Positions 9,299 to 20,679 of a stretch of 64,000 nt of DNA are shown piece after piece. The notes under the pieces were generated by a model. That model was not told the DNA's origin. It made no database searches and worked only from the letters and a program-made list of their open reading frames with translations. Source of the DNA: Closterium sp. Naga37s-1 (taxonomy: Eukaryota > Streptophyta > Zygnematophyceae > Desmidiales > Closteriaceae). Both the position numbers and the translations under genes were made by a program. The stretch lies in the NCBI GenBank assembly GCA_947471745.1, contig CANJKZ010000114.1, forward strand, positions 1,567,501-1,631,500, read 5' to 3'. Position 1 is the first letter of the stretch. Every line of letters begins with the position of its first letter.

Positions 9299-10444
9299 TG
9301 TTAAACTTTCTCGTCCTCCCGCTGCTGCCGCGCTTTCTGGTGCGCGGAGCAGCACGTTCGTGCCCAGCCCGTCGCCCCCTCTTCCCGCGCCTACGTCTGC
9401 CGTGTGGGGAGTTGGCGGGTGGTGGGTGGGGAGGATTTGTCGGGGGGACAGCGCTCGTGGCGGTTGTTTCCACCCCCCGCCCCGTTTTCCCTCCCCCCTG
9501 TCGCCTCTCCTGCCTGCGCCTGCTTCTGCAGTGCGGGGAGGTGGCAGGTGGGGGGGAGGTGGTAGGGGAGTGGAGCCCGCGCCCTGCCCGTGCCTCTGCC
9601 AGCACAAGCGCCTGTGGGGGGAAGGGTGATGGGGGTGGCGGATAGTGGAGGGTGAGGGGGTGGCAGGAGGGGTTCTGCAGCGCCAGCCGCCCACCACCTT
9701 CTCCTCTCTCTCCCTGCCACACCTGTAGTTGTGTTAGGAGGGGGGGGGGGGGGGTGGGGGGGGGTTGGAGGTTAAGGGGGTGGCACGAGGGGATCTGCAG
9801 CACCAGTCGCCTCCTCCCCCCCTCTCTCCTCTCCGTTTCCAGCCACCCCTGTCCTGAGCCGCCCCTGCCTTGTGCCTGCCCTAACTGCCTTGTTTCTGCT
9901 GCTGTGCAGGGGAGGTTTGGGGAGGGGGGGGAGGTTGAAGGGGGGTGGCCGTCGTGAAGCCATCATCTCCAATCGGGCGTGAGCCCGTTGCTCCAGTCGC
10001 TCGTGAGTCAGTTGCTCCAGCCGCTCGTCTAGCCGCGGAGCCAGTTACTCCAGTTGCCCGTGTGTCAGTTGCTCCAGTAGCCCGTGTGCCAGCAGCTTCA
10101 GCAGCCGCCCACCACCTCCTCTCCTCTCATGGTCCCTCCTCCTCCTCACTTGCGCTCTCCTTCTTCCGCTGCGCCTGGTGTACCGCTTCAGGGGGTGTCC
10201 TTGTACTGGTTCCTGCAGCTAACAGTTTAGGGGGTGTGTTAAACTTATGTTTATTATATAAACTGTTTGCTGTAGTTACTGTAGTGTTTGTGGTATTTCC
10301 TGTTGGTGGTGCACCTCCCTTGTTTCCTATTTGTACCTTGCTCAATATTGAAACATCATTTTTGGCCAATTCCTCTCGACTTCCTAGCTCAAGCTTCTCT
10401 CGAACCCTAGCTATGGCTCCCTAGCCTAAGAGCTGATTCTGACA
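9299..10444 (+). mobile_element. deleted LTR retrotransposon derivative with intact target-site duplication
   Basis: Begins TGTTAAACTT and ends TTCTGACA, flanked on both sides by TTCGT (9294-9298 and 10445-10449). A complete right LTR lies at about 10237-10444, preceded by a purine-rich TTTAGGGGGTG tract as in the other copia elements here. The left LTR seems to survive only as its first ~10 bases. The interior is G/C-rich with repeated blocks (for example around 9655 and 9780, and GTTGCTCCAG repeats at 9987-10090) and encodes no recognisable domain. Confidence 0.65.
10237..10444 (+). repeat. right LTR of the 9299-10444 element
   Basis: 208 bp, TGTTAAAC to CTGACA. The preceding GGGGGTG tract matches the tract before the 3' LTRs at 25227 and 57234. 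Confidence 0.6.
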
Positions 10445-10449
10445 TTCGT

Positions 10450-11217
10450 CGACCTGCCCTGTGTATGGTCGACGAGGGTGATCGTCGTCCTGCGCGGGCA
10501 TGTCGAGGAGCCGTCGAGGATGGGAGCTCGACGGCAGCAGCATACCGTGTTGGTCGGCGGAGGGGTCCGTCGACCAGGGTGGTCCTTGACGGGAGTTGTG
10601 GTCGACGAGGGAGGTCGTCGACCAGGACACCGGGTGGTCGACCCGGTCGACCAGATAATCTGCTTGGCGAGATTCTGTGGAGGCATGCGAACGCCGTCGA
10701 GGCTACGATGGCGAAGGCGGCCTCGGGCTGGTATTCCTAGGTCAATGTGGCTGATCAGGCGCAGACAACAGCCGACGGACATGTGACGGTGCACGTCGGG
10801 CCAATCGCCTGCGAGCACATGCGAGTGTGCGCGCTGCTGTCTTCTACGGGTGCAACGCTGGACGGCCGTTTCGCTGCAGCGCTGGCACGTCGTCGACATG
10901 CTTTGTTGGCAGGCCGCCTTTTTGCAGCGCTGGCGCGGCTCCTCTACGCAACGCTGGCAGGCTGTCGACCATGCTGCGCTGGCGGTCGACCAGCTGCCCT
11001 GCTAGGTTGCTAGGCTCTGATGTAGTCATTCTTGTCATTGTTAATGCAATCATTTTGTAATGCAACTTTCCCTAGTCAAACTCTTGTCAAATTGCCCTAT
11101 GAACGCACTAGTGCCAGAGAACATAGGCAAAGCTACGATCACTCCTAGAACGCTACGATCACTCCTAGAACTCATGACCGTAGTCTAGCTCCTGATCGTT
11201 TTAGAGCGAATCTTTGC
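10450..11217. other. GTCGAC-rich region and spacer
   Basis: 10450-11020 is GC-rich with about ten GTCGAC palindromes and repeated GCAGCGCTGGCA blocks (10850-10990). Frames here are open but repetitive and no domain is recognisable. From 11020 the sequence is AT-richer, with a 20-bp direct repeat of GCTACGATCACTCCTAGAAC (11132-11171). Possibly an old, unclassified repeat. Confidence 0.4.
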
Positions 11218-11645
11218 AGCCACCTTGTGCTTGAACGGGCCAAGGAGGAGTTCGTGGGGCTCACCTACATGGCCCACCGCATTCCCTCTCAGGGCCTTCT
11301 CTCTTTTTGTCTCCGTTGCTTCTCCCCTCCCCCCTCCCCTCTTATGCAGCTGAAGAGCACACGCCTGCCCTGCAAGTTTGACCGGGAGCAGAGGGGGCTC
11401 GACTCTGGAGCCACCTTTAAGATTGCTGCCTGAGTGCCCTCCTCTCTACCCTCTTTCCCAACCACCCTACTCAATGCCTCCCACCAACTCAATAGCATGC
11501 GGCTGCCGCGCAGGTTTGACGGGGGCCGCAGGGGGTTTGCGTTTGCGGAGTTTGCAACAAAGAGAATAGCAGAGAATGCTTTTGATGCACTCAAGAGCAC
11601 TCACCTGTACGGCCGTCGTGCTTGAGAGGGCCAAGGAGCGCGAGG
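11218..11645 (+). pseudogene. broken RRM exon pieces, MRD1/RBM19-like
   Basis: 11490-11645 reads RLPRRFDGGRRGFAFAEFATKRIAENAFDAL.. then STHLYGRR and, after a frame slip, VLERAKER. This is the C-terminal half of an RNA recognition motif with RNP1 (RGFAFAEF). The wording matches the last RRM of MRD1/RBM19, a ribosome-biogenesis factor that binds pre-rRNA. About five bases are missing where family members read HLVLERAKE, so the frame is lost. Two partial copies precede it: LVLERAKEEF at about 11227-11256, and KSTRLPCKFDREQRGLDS at 11353-11410. A copia element then interrupts after CGAGG. Beyond it (25361 on), a frame ends QQKKRPKL at TGA 25416-25418, which could be the old C-terminus. Functional copies presumably exist elsewhere. 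Confidence 0.55.
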
Positions 11646-11774
11646 TGTCAAACTGTATGTTTGTGTTCTCTCTAGGCTATAGTGGGTTAGCCTACAAGGG
11701 GTACAACACCTTAGGGTTAGTACTTGTACCCAACTCATTCATAGTTCATTCATTCCTGCACAGTGATTCTGACA
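11646..11774 (+). repeat. 5' LTR of the outer copia
   Basis: 129 bp, TG...CA, followed by the primer-binding site TGGTATTCAGAGC. It pairs with 25227-25355. Confidence 0.92.
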
Positions 11775-11874
11775 TGGTATTCAGAGCAGGAAACCTGTTA
11801 GGTTTTTAGGGCCCACCAATCGTTCCGCTAGTTCCTGCCCGAAGCGCCACTGTGCTGTCCGTCCACCTCGCACA

Positions 11875-12660
11875 GTGTCACGCTGCCCTGCAGCTACTCG
11901 CACTGCCTGCCCTAGCGCGCTGCCCTGCTGTCACGCGCGCCCCTGCTGCCCGCGAGCAGCCCCTGCTCCGCGCGCCACTGCTGCCCGCGAGCAGCCCCTG
12001 CCTCGAGCGCCACTGCTGCCCGCGAGCAGCCCCTGCCTCGAGCGCCACTGCTGCCCGCGAGCAGCCCCTGCCTCGAGCGCCACTGCTGCCTGCGAGCAGC
12101 CCCTGCCTTGAGCAGCCCCTGCCTCGAGAGCCCCGGCTGCCCGCGAGCAGCCCCTGCCCCGAGCGCCCCTGCTGCCCGCGAGCAGCCACTGCCCCGAGCG
12201 CCCCTGCTGCCCGTGAGCAGCCCCTGCCCTGCGCATCGCGCCCTGCTGCAGCCCGCGCGTCGCGCCCTGCTGCAGCCCGCACGTCGCGCCCTGCTGCCCT
12301 GCGCGTCGCGCCCTGCTGCAGCCCGCGCGTTGTGCCCTGCTGCCCTGCGCGTCGCTCCCTGCTGCAGCCCGCGCGTCGCGCTCTGCTGCAGCCCGCGCGT
12401 CGCGCTCTGCTGCTCCGCGCGTGGCGCCCTGCTGCAGCCCGCGCGTCGTTCTCTGCTGCCCCGAGCGTCGCGCCCTGCTGCAGCCAGCGCGTCGCGCTCT
12501 TCTGCAGCCCGCGCGTCGCGCCCTGGTGCAGCCAGCGCGTCGCGCCCTGCTGCCCCGCGCGTCGCGCTCTGCTGCAGCCCGCGCGTCGCGCCCTGCTGCC
12601 CTGCACAGCGCGCGCCCTGCTGCCCGCGCCGCCCAAGCCGAGCCGCGCCGCCCAGCCCAA
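11875..12660 (+). repeat. C-rich tandem leader of the outer copia
   Basis: Degenerate tandem repeat. The first half is built on CCCGCGAGCAGCCCCTGCC, the second half on GCCCGCGCGTCGCGCCCTGC. All frames on both strands are largely open because the unit lacks stops. It occupies the place of gag; the Pro/Ala/Arg-rich translations have no known domain. Confidence 0.7.
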
Positions 12661-12968
12661 GTCGCCCTGCCCAACCCGAGCCGCCCTGCTGCTACTACTG
12701 CTGCTGCTGCTGCTGCTCGTTTCTACTGCTGCTGCTGGTGGAGGTGCTGCTGGGAGTGCTGGAGGTGCCTCCGCCGAGCCCCACCGAGCCGCCCTGCTGC
12801 TACTACCTCTGATGCTGCTGCTCGTGCTACTGCTGCTGCTGGTGGAGGTGCTACTGGGAGTGCTGGAGGTGCTGCTGGTGCTGGAGGTGCTGGAGGTGCG
12901 GCTGGGACTACTGGAGGTGCTGCTGGTGCTGGAGGTTCTGGACCTACTACTGACCGTCACTGCCTGTC

Positions 12969-14111
12969 ATGGCCACTATCGCGGCAGTTGCGGCGGCTAG
13001 GGGTGGACAGCAGCGGTCACTACCTCTCCCGGACGACCCCACCCCTCAGCAGCTTCGTGAGTGGGTTATTCAGCGAGCTAGTCCTGGTGGTGGAGGTTTT
13101 GGTTTTATGTGGCCTCAGCGACCTCTCGACTATGCTTCTCAGCGATGCGACCCTGGTCGTGTAGAGGCTGCTGCTCTCGGTTCTAGTGAGTCTGCAGTCG
13201 CTCCAGGTGCTGGTGAGATTGCTGCAGCTCTAGGTGCTCGTGAGTCTGCCGACGCTCTAGGTGCTAGTGAGTCTACTGCCACAGGTCCTGCCTCAGCTGA
13301 GGCCTTGCACACTTTCACGCTTGACTCAGGCGCGTCACGTTGCTTCTTTCGTGATTGCACTACAGTCACACCACTCGCAGCACCTGTCCCAGTCTCACTG
13401 GTTGACCCCACTGGGGGCCCAGTAGTTGCGCGAGCCTCCACTGTCCTCCCGTGTCCGGCAGTCCCCTCCGGTTCTCTGTCAGGCCTCCACCTCCCCACGT
13501 TCTCGACGAACTTGGTGAGCAACGCTGCCATTCAGGATGTCTGGGTTGATACCTTTATTCCTAGAGGGCAGCGTGTGGCGATCTGTACGTGCTCCCGGAC
13601 TGGCCGTCACCTTGCTACGTTCACTCGACGGCCTGGGTCTAGTCTGTACACACTGATCACTGCGTCTGCACAGGTGGCTGAGGCAGGTCAGGTGGCTACG
13701 TCGAGTCGGGTGTCTGCGTCTGGTCAGCTTGCAGCGTCTTGCTCGTGTCGGTTACTCTCCCACCAGACTCTCCTCTGGCACCACCGCCTCGGTCACCCCT
13801 CGCTGCCGCGTCTCCGCAGCATGCACTCCCGTCTCCTTGTCTCTGGCCTTCCCAGGTCCCTGCCCTCCCTCCCGCGCTCGCCTGCCCCACCGTGCATTCC
13901 CTGCGTCGAGGGGCGGCAGCGCGCTGCTCCTCACTCCTCCGAGTTTCCTCCGACCACTGCTCCTCTGCAGACTCTCCACATGGACGTTTGGGGCCCGGCC
14001 CCCGTCGGTGGAACGGACCAGCAGCGCTACTTCCTGCTGGTTGTTGACGACTACACACGTTACACCACTGTCTTCCCCTTGCGGCGCAAGGCGGACGTCA
14101 GTGGTGTTTTG
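12969..14111 (+). CDS. copia pol part 1: protease, pre-integrase, start of integrase
   Basis: Begins MATIAAVAAARGGQQ, though the true start may lie upstream. Residues about 110-125 carry the protease motif FTLDSGASRCFFRD. Then come the GAG-pre-integrase motif LLWHHRLGHPSLPRLRS with CIPCVEG, and the start of the integrase core (LHMDVWGPAP, FLLVVDDYTRYTTVFPLRRKADV). The frame is cut at 14111, where the inner element's LTR begins, and continues at 20836. The short track before the protease (DDPTPQQLREWVIQRASPGGGG) recurs in altered form in the integrase-RT linker at about 21860-21925. Confidence 0.85.
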
Positions 14112-14261
14112 TGTCAAAGATAGAACTGGAATAATGAATGAATAAAAACAAGCAGTACAAGGGAGGATATAGCAAACCCTAAGGGGGGTTATACCCTCTA
14201 CAGCATAACTCAATGTAACACCTAGACTAAACTAACAAACTATAACAAGTATAGTTTGACA
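14112..14261 (-). repeat. 3' LTR of the nested copia
   Basis: 150 bp; nearly the same as 20680-20830 and as 59204-59353. Confidence 0.92.
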
Positions 14262-14599
14262 CACCCCCATAGTCTAGGTGACGGTTGTCCTGTGGAAAGC
14301 AACACACAACCCAAGAGCAAGGGTCACAGGACCAGTCAGCAAGAACAAGCAACGTTCACAAGACCAGTTCACAAGAACAAAGCAACACTCGAGGTGGATC
14401 TCAAGATCACCACACATTCCGAGAACAAGCAAGAGGCCACAAGGCCAGTCCACATGCAAGGATATAGCAGATATAAGAGATGCAAGAGTACAAGACATGC
14501 ATGACAAGCATCTCTACAGAAGCAAGGGGCCACAAGGCCTGTCCACAAGCACATATATAGGAGATATAGTAAGATGCAAGAGTACAAGATAAAGCATCT

Positions 14600-16764
14600 C
14601 TACGCAAGCAAGTGAGGGCCTGTAGACACAAGGCCAAGCTGGGTGCAGAAACGCTGGTGGTCACAAGGCGGCAACGCCTTGGTGAAGATATCTGCAGTGT
14701 TGGCTTCAGAGACCACACGTCGCACGAGTGCCTGGCCACACTGCTGCAACTCTCGTAGAAGGAAGTAACGAAGATGGATGTGCTTCGCCTTCCCAACCAG
14801 TCGGGGCTCCTCGCACAACAGGATGGCAGACCTGTTGTCGACGAACAAGACTGGGGGAGAGCGAGGCCGCTCACCAAGGTCGGTGAGGAGGAAAGACAGC
14901 CAGCGAAGCTCCTGGGCGGCCATGGCCGCAGCGTACACCTCTGCCTCACAGCTGGAACTAGAGACGGACAACGCCCGAGTCGACCTCCACGAAACAGCTC
15001 CAGTCCCAAGGCTGAAGCAGTAACCCTGTGTAGACCGCAGCGACTCTACGTCGTCGGCCCACGACGAGTCCGAGAAACCTGTAAGTGTAACTGGCTGCTT
15101 CCCTCCAAGGACAAGTCCCATGCCTCATGTACTCGCCACATACTTCGCCACCCTCTTCGCAGCGTACCAGTGGGAAGGTCCGTGTCTCCCAGGCGCAACA
15201 AAGCGCGCAAGGACGCTAAGAGGGTAAGCTAGGTCAGGGCGAGTACAGGTCATCAGGTACATGAGACAACCCACCAGCTCAGGATATGGACCGCTGGACT
15301 CAAACGGCTCGTCCGAAGGTGGAGCCGTGAGCCCATGGTCCACAGCAAGAGGGGTGGGCTGTACCTTGGAGAACGGGAAGCGAAACCGCGTGAGGATCTG
15401 CTCGACCATATGCGACTGCGTCAGCGTAATGGTGCGATCTGCTCTGTCCCTGGTGATCTGCAGGCCAAGGTAGCGCTGCAGCTCACCAAGGTCAGTACAA
15501 GTGTGTCTCCTCTGCAGTTCCTCCTTCACGGAGGCCAGTGCGCGTCGGTCGGGAGTGGCGAAAACCAGGTCGTCAACGTAGACCAGAACAAAGAAGGGGG
15601 TCGAGCCACGACGGACGAACAGCGACGGGTCGGCAGACGACGGAAAGAAGTCAAGCGCTGCAAGAGTCGTACGTAGCGTGTCGTGCCACTCGCGGGGAGC
15701 CTGGCGCAGGCCGTAGACCGGTCAACGCAGCTGCCACTGGGTCCCAGGAGGGAAAGTGCCAGTGAAGCCAGGCGGACGACGCAGCCAAATCTGCTCGTGC
15801 AGGCTCCCCTGAAGAAACGCGGTGGAGAAGTCCAAGGAGTGCAACTCGTAGTCGCGCTGTGCTGCAATATGCAGCAACACCCGAAGAGTGGTCATCTTCG
15901 GGGTGGGAGCGAAGGTCTGGAAGAAGTCTACCCCCTCTCGCTGACTGAAGCCTCTCGCCACGTAGTGCGCCTTGAACACCGGTGGTGCTCCAGGCGGCCG
16001 CTTCACCTTGTAGAGCCGCATGCCACTGACAACGTTCGCCCCAGGTGGCGGGACGGCGTCTACGTAGGTGCCTGTGGACCTATAAGATGCCATCTCTGCC
16101 TCCTCAGCTGCTATCCAGTACGAAGCCCAAGGTCCCGAGACTGCCTCAGCGTGAGTGCGAGGGATCGGGATGTCAAGGGCGTCTGGATCCCCCTCAGGGG
16201 TAAGCAGCATGGCGCAGAGATGAGGAACAGCGGCCGCAAGGAAACCAAGCTCGAACTGCCTGTCCTCCAGGACCTCCAAGGGAAAGACAGGAGCACCCCC
16301 AGAGGACAGAGAACGAGCAGGCCACTCACCAGGTGAGCGGCGTAGTCAAGGCGGTGGGAAGAGGCAGAGCCAGCGACAGTGGTAACAAGTGCTGAGACAG
16401 ACGACAGAGGTGCAGTCGGATGAGTGACCAACGCGGACAAAACACGGGAGACGACAGGACGGGAGGCACGGAGGTAGTCGGACAACGGGTCGTGAAGCAC
16501 AGTGAGGGACGACTCAGGGGGCTGTGGAAGGACAGGAGGAGGTGGAACACGAGAGCGTAGAACAAGGTGGAACGGACCGTCTGCACGGTAACGGGACCGA
16601 CGACGCTCTGGGGACACAGCACGACTGAGGGGAGAACGACGAGTCCACTGAGACGAGGAAAGGGACTCAACTGGGGGAACAGGAGGGGACGGTAGGGGAC
16701 CACGAACAAAGCGTGCAGGTGCTGGGTCAGGGAGGTCGCGGAGTCGCAGTGGCTGCTGCTCCAC
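14600..16764 (-). CDS. copia reverse transcriptase and RNase H (two stops)
   Basis: Read from 16764 downward. After a variable linker (HRLDYAAHLV) comes the RT start VLEDRQFELGFLAAAVPH, then WIAAEEAEMASYRSTGTYVD, FKAHYVARGFSQREGVDFFQTFAPTPKMTTLRVLL, then YGLRQAPREWHD, the active site LVYVDDLVFA and LGLQITRD. RNase H follows with SSWADDVESLRSTQGY, EAEVYAAAMAAQELRW, LFVDNRSA and the tail ADIFTKALPP, ending near 14600. A CGA-to-TGA change at 15722-15724 and a TCA-to-TGA change at 15125-15127 break the frame; the copy at 59693-60836 has sense codons at both places. A frame change also lies near 16270. Confidence 0.85.
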
Positions 16765-17246
16765 CTCCTCTGGCGACTGCTGCTGCGGTACCTGCCCCCG
16801 CTGCTGCTCCTCTGGCTCCTCCTCTACTCTCTCCTGACTCTCCGACTGAGACTGCTGCTGCTCCTGCTGCTGCTGCTGCTGCGGCTACTGTCGTGACTCC
16901 TCCTCTACTCTCTCCTGACGCTCCGACTCAGACTGCTGCTGCTGCTGCTGCTGCTGCCGTGACTCCTCCTCTACTCTCTCCTGGTGCTGCCGTGGCTCCT
17001 CCTCTACTCTCTCGTGACGCTCTGACTGGGACTGCTGCTGCTGTCGTGACTCCTCCTCTACTCTCTCCTGACTCTCCGACTGAGACTGCTGCTGCTGCGG
17101 CTGCTGTCGTGACTCCTCCTCTACTCTCTCCTGACGCTCCGACTGAGACTGCTGCTGCTGCTGCTGCTGCTGCCGTGACTCCTCCTCTACTCTCTCCTGG
17201 TGCTGCCGTGGCTCCTCCTCTACTCTCTCGTGACGCTCTGACTGGG

Positions 17247-17281
<35 letters not shown>

Positions 17282-17467
17282 CGTGACTCCTCCTCTACTC
17301 TCTCCTGACGCTCTGACTGAGACTACTGCTGCTGCTGCTGCTATCGTGACTCCTCCTCTACTCTCTCCTGACGCTCCGACTAAGACTGCTGCTGCTGCTG
17401 CTGCTGCCGTGACTCCTCCTCTACTCTCTCCGCTCCTCCCTCTCCAAACGAACAAGACGCTACTCAC
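16764..17467 (-). repeat. Gln/Glu-rich tandem linker between integrase and RT
   Basis: Tandem blocks made of a CTG tract plus a conserved CGTGACTCCTCCTCTACTC unit. On the element strand one frame reads EEES followed by Gln runs. At least eight blocks, with unit length changing by the number of CTG triplets. Confidence 0.6.
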
Positions 17468-19676
17468 GTGTCAGGAAACGGACAGTGCGCGGTGTAGGCG
17501 CCGAGGTGGCAGCGCCTCCAGCTCCAGCACCCCCAGAACCAGAACCTCCACCGACAACACCCCCAGGGCCTCCAGTACCTCCAGCAGGAACACCCCCAGA
17601 CTCCGCAGCGACCGGCCGCTGAGGCGAACGGGGAGGGAACTGCGGGACTGGCGGAAAGCCAGGGGGTGAGGCAGGGCGAGGCTGCCGACTCGAGGCAGCA
17701 GTGTCCTCCACTGGAGGGGGCTCCACACCCACACCCCCTGCACCCCCAGAGCCGGAGCCACCAGCTCCTACAGCCCCAGTACCCTCACCCCCCGCAGCTG
17801 CACCTCCCGCACCCCCAGACACGACAGAGACTGGACGTTGCGGGGGAGACGACTGGGGAGTGACGTGCGACACACCTGACGGGGCAGGACGCGAAGGGGG
17901 GGGGGCTACCGGGGCGACTGGGGGGGGGTCAGTGGTGAGGAAGAGCGGGGGGGAAAAGGTCTCAGAACCTCGGTGGGGGCGACTCCTGTAGTAACTGACC
18001 GACTCGTCGAAAGTGGCGTCCTGGGAACTGAAGAACTGGTAGGTAACCGGGTCGTAGAATTGCCAGCCGGTGGTGTCGAGTGGGAAGCCAAGAAAGACGC
18101 AGGCACGGGTGCGCGGGGACAACTTGTTCGCGCCAGGGGCGCGAACGTGGGCCAGGGAACCCCGAACGCGGTAGTCAGCTGCTACACCCGGAGAACCAGT
18201 CCAAAGGGAGACCGGCGTCACCCGTGGCCGTGCGTCACTAGGCCACAGGTTCAGCTGGTGCGCGGCGTAGCGGACTGCCTGGGGCTACAGAAACTGGGGG
18301 GCACCGGCATGGCACATGGAGGTCCGAGCAACCTCCATGACCAGGCTGATGCGTCGCTCGGCTACCCCGTTCTGCTGCGGCGAGTCTGGTAGCGTGTAAG
18401 ACTGGCTGATCCCCCGACCCTGACAAAACGTCTCCAAGCGAGTGGAAGAAAACTCACCACCACGGTCCGAGTGCAGGCGGAGCCCACAAAGGGCCTGGGC
18501 GTCACCCCTCGCTAGTAGCCACGGCTCGAGGACGGTAGGCACGTCGGCCTTCCGTCGCAAAGGTAAAACCGTGGTGTAGCGGGAGAAGTCGTCCACCACA
18601 ATCAGGAAGTAGCGCTCCTGACGTGGGCCACGGACCGGGGAGGGGCCCCAGACGTCCAAGTGCAGGGTCTGGAAGGGAGCCGTGGTGGGGGGGAACGACG
18701 AGGAGTGAGGGGAAGCGCGCTGCCGACCCTCGACGCAGGGAGTGCACGGCGGCGCAGGCGAGCGAGGAAGCGGGGCAAGCGACTCTGGGAGACCTGAGAC
18801 CAGACGGTGGCGTACCATCCGACTCAGACGTGGGAACGACGGGTGACCTAGACGGTGGTGCCAAAGGACCGACGGGTGGGTGAGTGACCGACAGTCGCAC
18901 GACACAGCAGCTATCTGACCTGACCTGACCTGACCTGACCCAGTGTGGTGGGACCCTGTGTGTAGTGAGTACAGACCAGAGCCCGGGTCCCTGTGGAAAG
19001 TGGCCAGAGGCACTCCAGTGGCACCGACTGTGCAGGAGGCAACAGGCTCGTCCTGAGGGAAAGTGACGACAACTCCTAGGTCGTGGAGGTGACTGACACC
19101 CACCAAGTTCCTAGAGAACGAGGGGGTGTAGTAACCTGTGAGAAACCCAGAGGGAGCCGCCGAACACGGGAGAATGGTGGTGTAGTGAGCTACGACATGT
19201 CCCACTGTGGGGTCAGCCAAGGCGACAGTGACTGGAGTGCGCAGTGGCGTGAGGTCAGTACAGTCGCGAAAGAAACAGCTGGACGCTCCAGAGTCGAGGG
19301 TGAAGGAAAGTTGTGCAGTCTGTGAGGTCGCACCTGAGGCAGCAACAAAGGCTGGTACTAAACTAGTGGTAGCTGCAACTCCCACACTAAGAACCTTTGA
19401 GGCGCCTGGACTGGAAACTACACAAGCACCAAGACTGGAAGCACAAGTCTCAACCCCAGCTGCAGCTCCCACGTACCGCTGTGTGTACTGGCCGGGTCCG
19501 ACAGGGCCCCGCAGTGGAGGCTGCCGCTGTCGCTGCTGCTGAACCCGCAGCTGCTGCTGCTGCTGCTGCGGCCACTGCGGCCACTGCTGCAGCTGCGGCC
19601 AGTGGTGCTGCGGCCACAGGTGCTGCGGCGGCCACTGCTGCCGCGGCCACTGCTGCTGCTGCCGCTGTCGCCACAT
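17460..19676 (-). CDS. copia protease and integrase (stop inside)
   Basis: Read from 19676 down. A Gln-rich start leads to the protease FTLDSGASSCFFRDCTDL and pre-integrase VLWHHRLGHPSFPRLSRM with CTPCVEG. The integrase core has LHLDVWGPSPV, FLIVVDDFSRYTTVLPL, LHSDRGGEFSS and SPQQNGVAERRISLVMEV, so the D, D, E residues are intact. A TGG-to-TAG change at 18285-18287 interrupts at PQFL. The frame resumes with AVRYAAHQLNLWP through VRGSLAHVRAP, FLGFPLDTTGWQFYDP and a Gly/Ala/Pro-rich linker to 17460. Confidence 0.85.
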
Positions 19677-19833
19677 CGAAATGGCACGCTAGTACGGGGA
19701 GGGGCTAGTCGAGGCGGCAGGACGGTCTAAGCTGGTGCAAGGGCGAGTGAAGGTGAACTAAGCTGTTGCTGATGCGCTAAACGCGGGTGCTGGCGCATGG
19801 TGACGCTTCATAGCAAAAGCTGATGCAGGCTCT

Positions 19834-19869
<36 letters not shown>

Positions 19870-20679
19870 GATTTTTTTTTTTTTTCCTTAAATCATGGAG
19901 GGCACGGGCGGCCAAGGGAGGAAAGCGGGCGGCCTAGGAAAGGGGACGCGCGCGACTGCAGGTGCGCGGCTACGCCTGTGCGGTCGCGTGGGCGCGGTTG
20001 CATGCGCCCAGCTGCGTGCGCGCGGCTGTGTACGTGCTGACGGCGCACGCGCGGGCCGGAGCTAGGGTTACGGTGGGGGGCGGGGGGGGAGGACGGGCGA
20101 CAGGGACAGACGACGGGCGCAGAAATTAGGGTTACGGGCGCGGTCACTAAGGCGACGGGCGACGGGCGCTACGGACGACGGGCGCTACGGGCGACGGGCG
20201 CTACGGGCGACGGGCGCTACGGACGACGGCGCTACGGGCGACGGGCACTACGGGCCGAATGAGAGCGCCCGCGGGGGGACGAACGGGAGCGCCCGTGGGG
20301 GCTGCGCTAAGGGCGAACGAGAGCGCCCGTGGGGGGGCGCGCTACGGGACGGACGAGTGCGCCCGCGGGGGCCACGCTAAGGATGAACGGGAGCGCCCGT
20401 GGGGGGCGCGCTAAGGACGAACGGGAGCGCCCACGAGGGGAGGGAGGGGGGGGGGTGGGCGTGCTACGGGACGGACGAAGGCCCGCGGGGGCCGCGCTAC
20501 GGCCCGTGGGGTGACGGGACCTGCCGAGGGCGTTAACGGACGGCTAACGGACGGCTAACGGACGGCGAACGGACGGTGGACGGGCGGCCAACGGGCGGCG
20601 AGCGCGCTACGGGCGGCTATCGAGTAACGAACGGGGCGTGCGGAGGTGGGCCCATGGGAACGAACTAAGCTCTATACCA
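19677..20679 (-). repeat. leader of the nested copia: GACGGGCG tandem repeats and poly-T tract
   Basis: From the primer site down to the protease region the plus strand shows a (CTACGGGCGACGGGCG)n-type repeat (20145-20250), GAGCGCCCGYGGGGG blocks (20250-20470), GACGGCTAACG repeats (20530-20570) and a long T tract (about 19832-19885, broken once). On the element strand this is a C-rich leader with an A tract. No gag was found. Confidence 0.65.

Noticed and set aside
11878..12960. Long minus-strand Ala/Arg/Gly-rich ORFs opposite the outer copia leader
   Set aside because: Antisense of C-rich tandem repeats; the element's LTRs, primer site and pol are on the plus strand.
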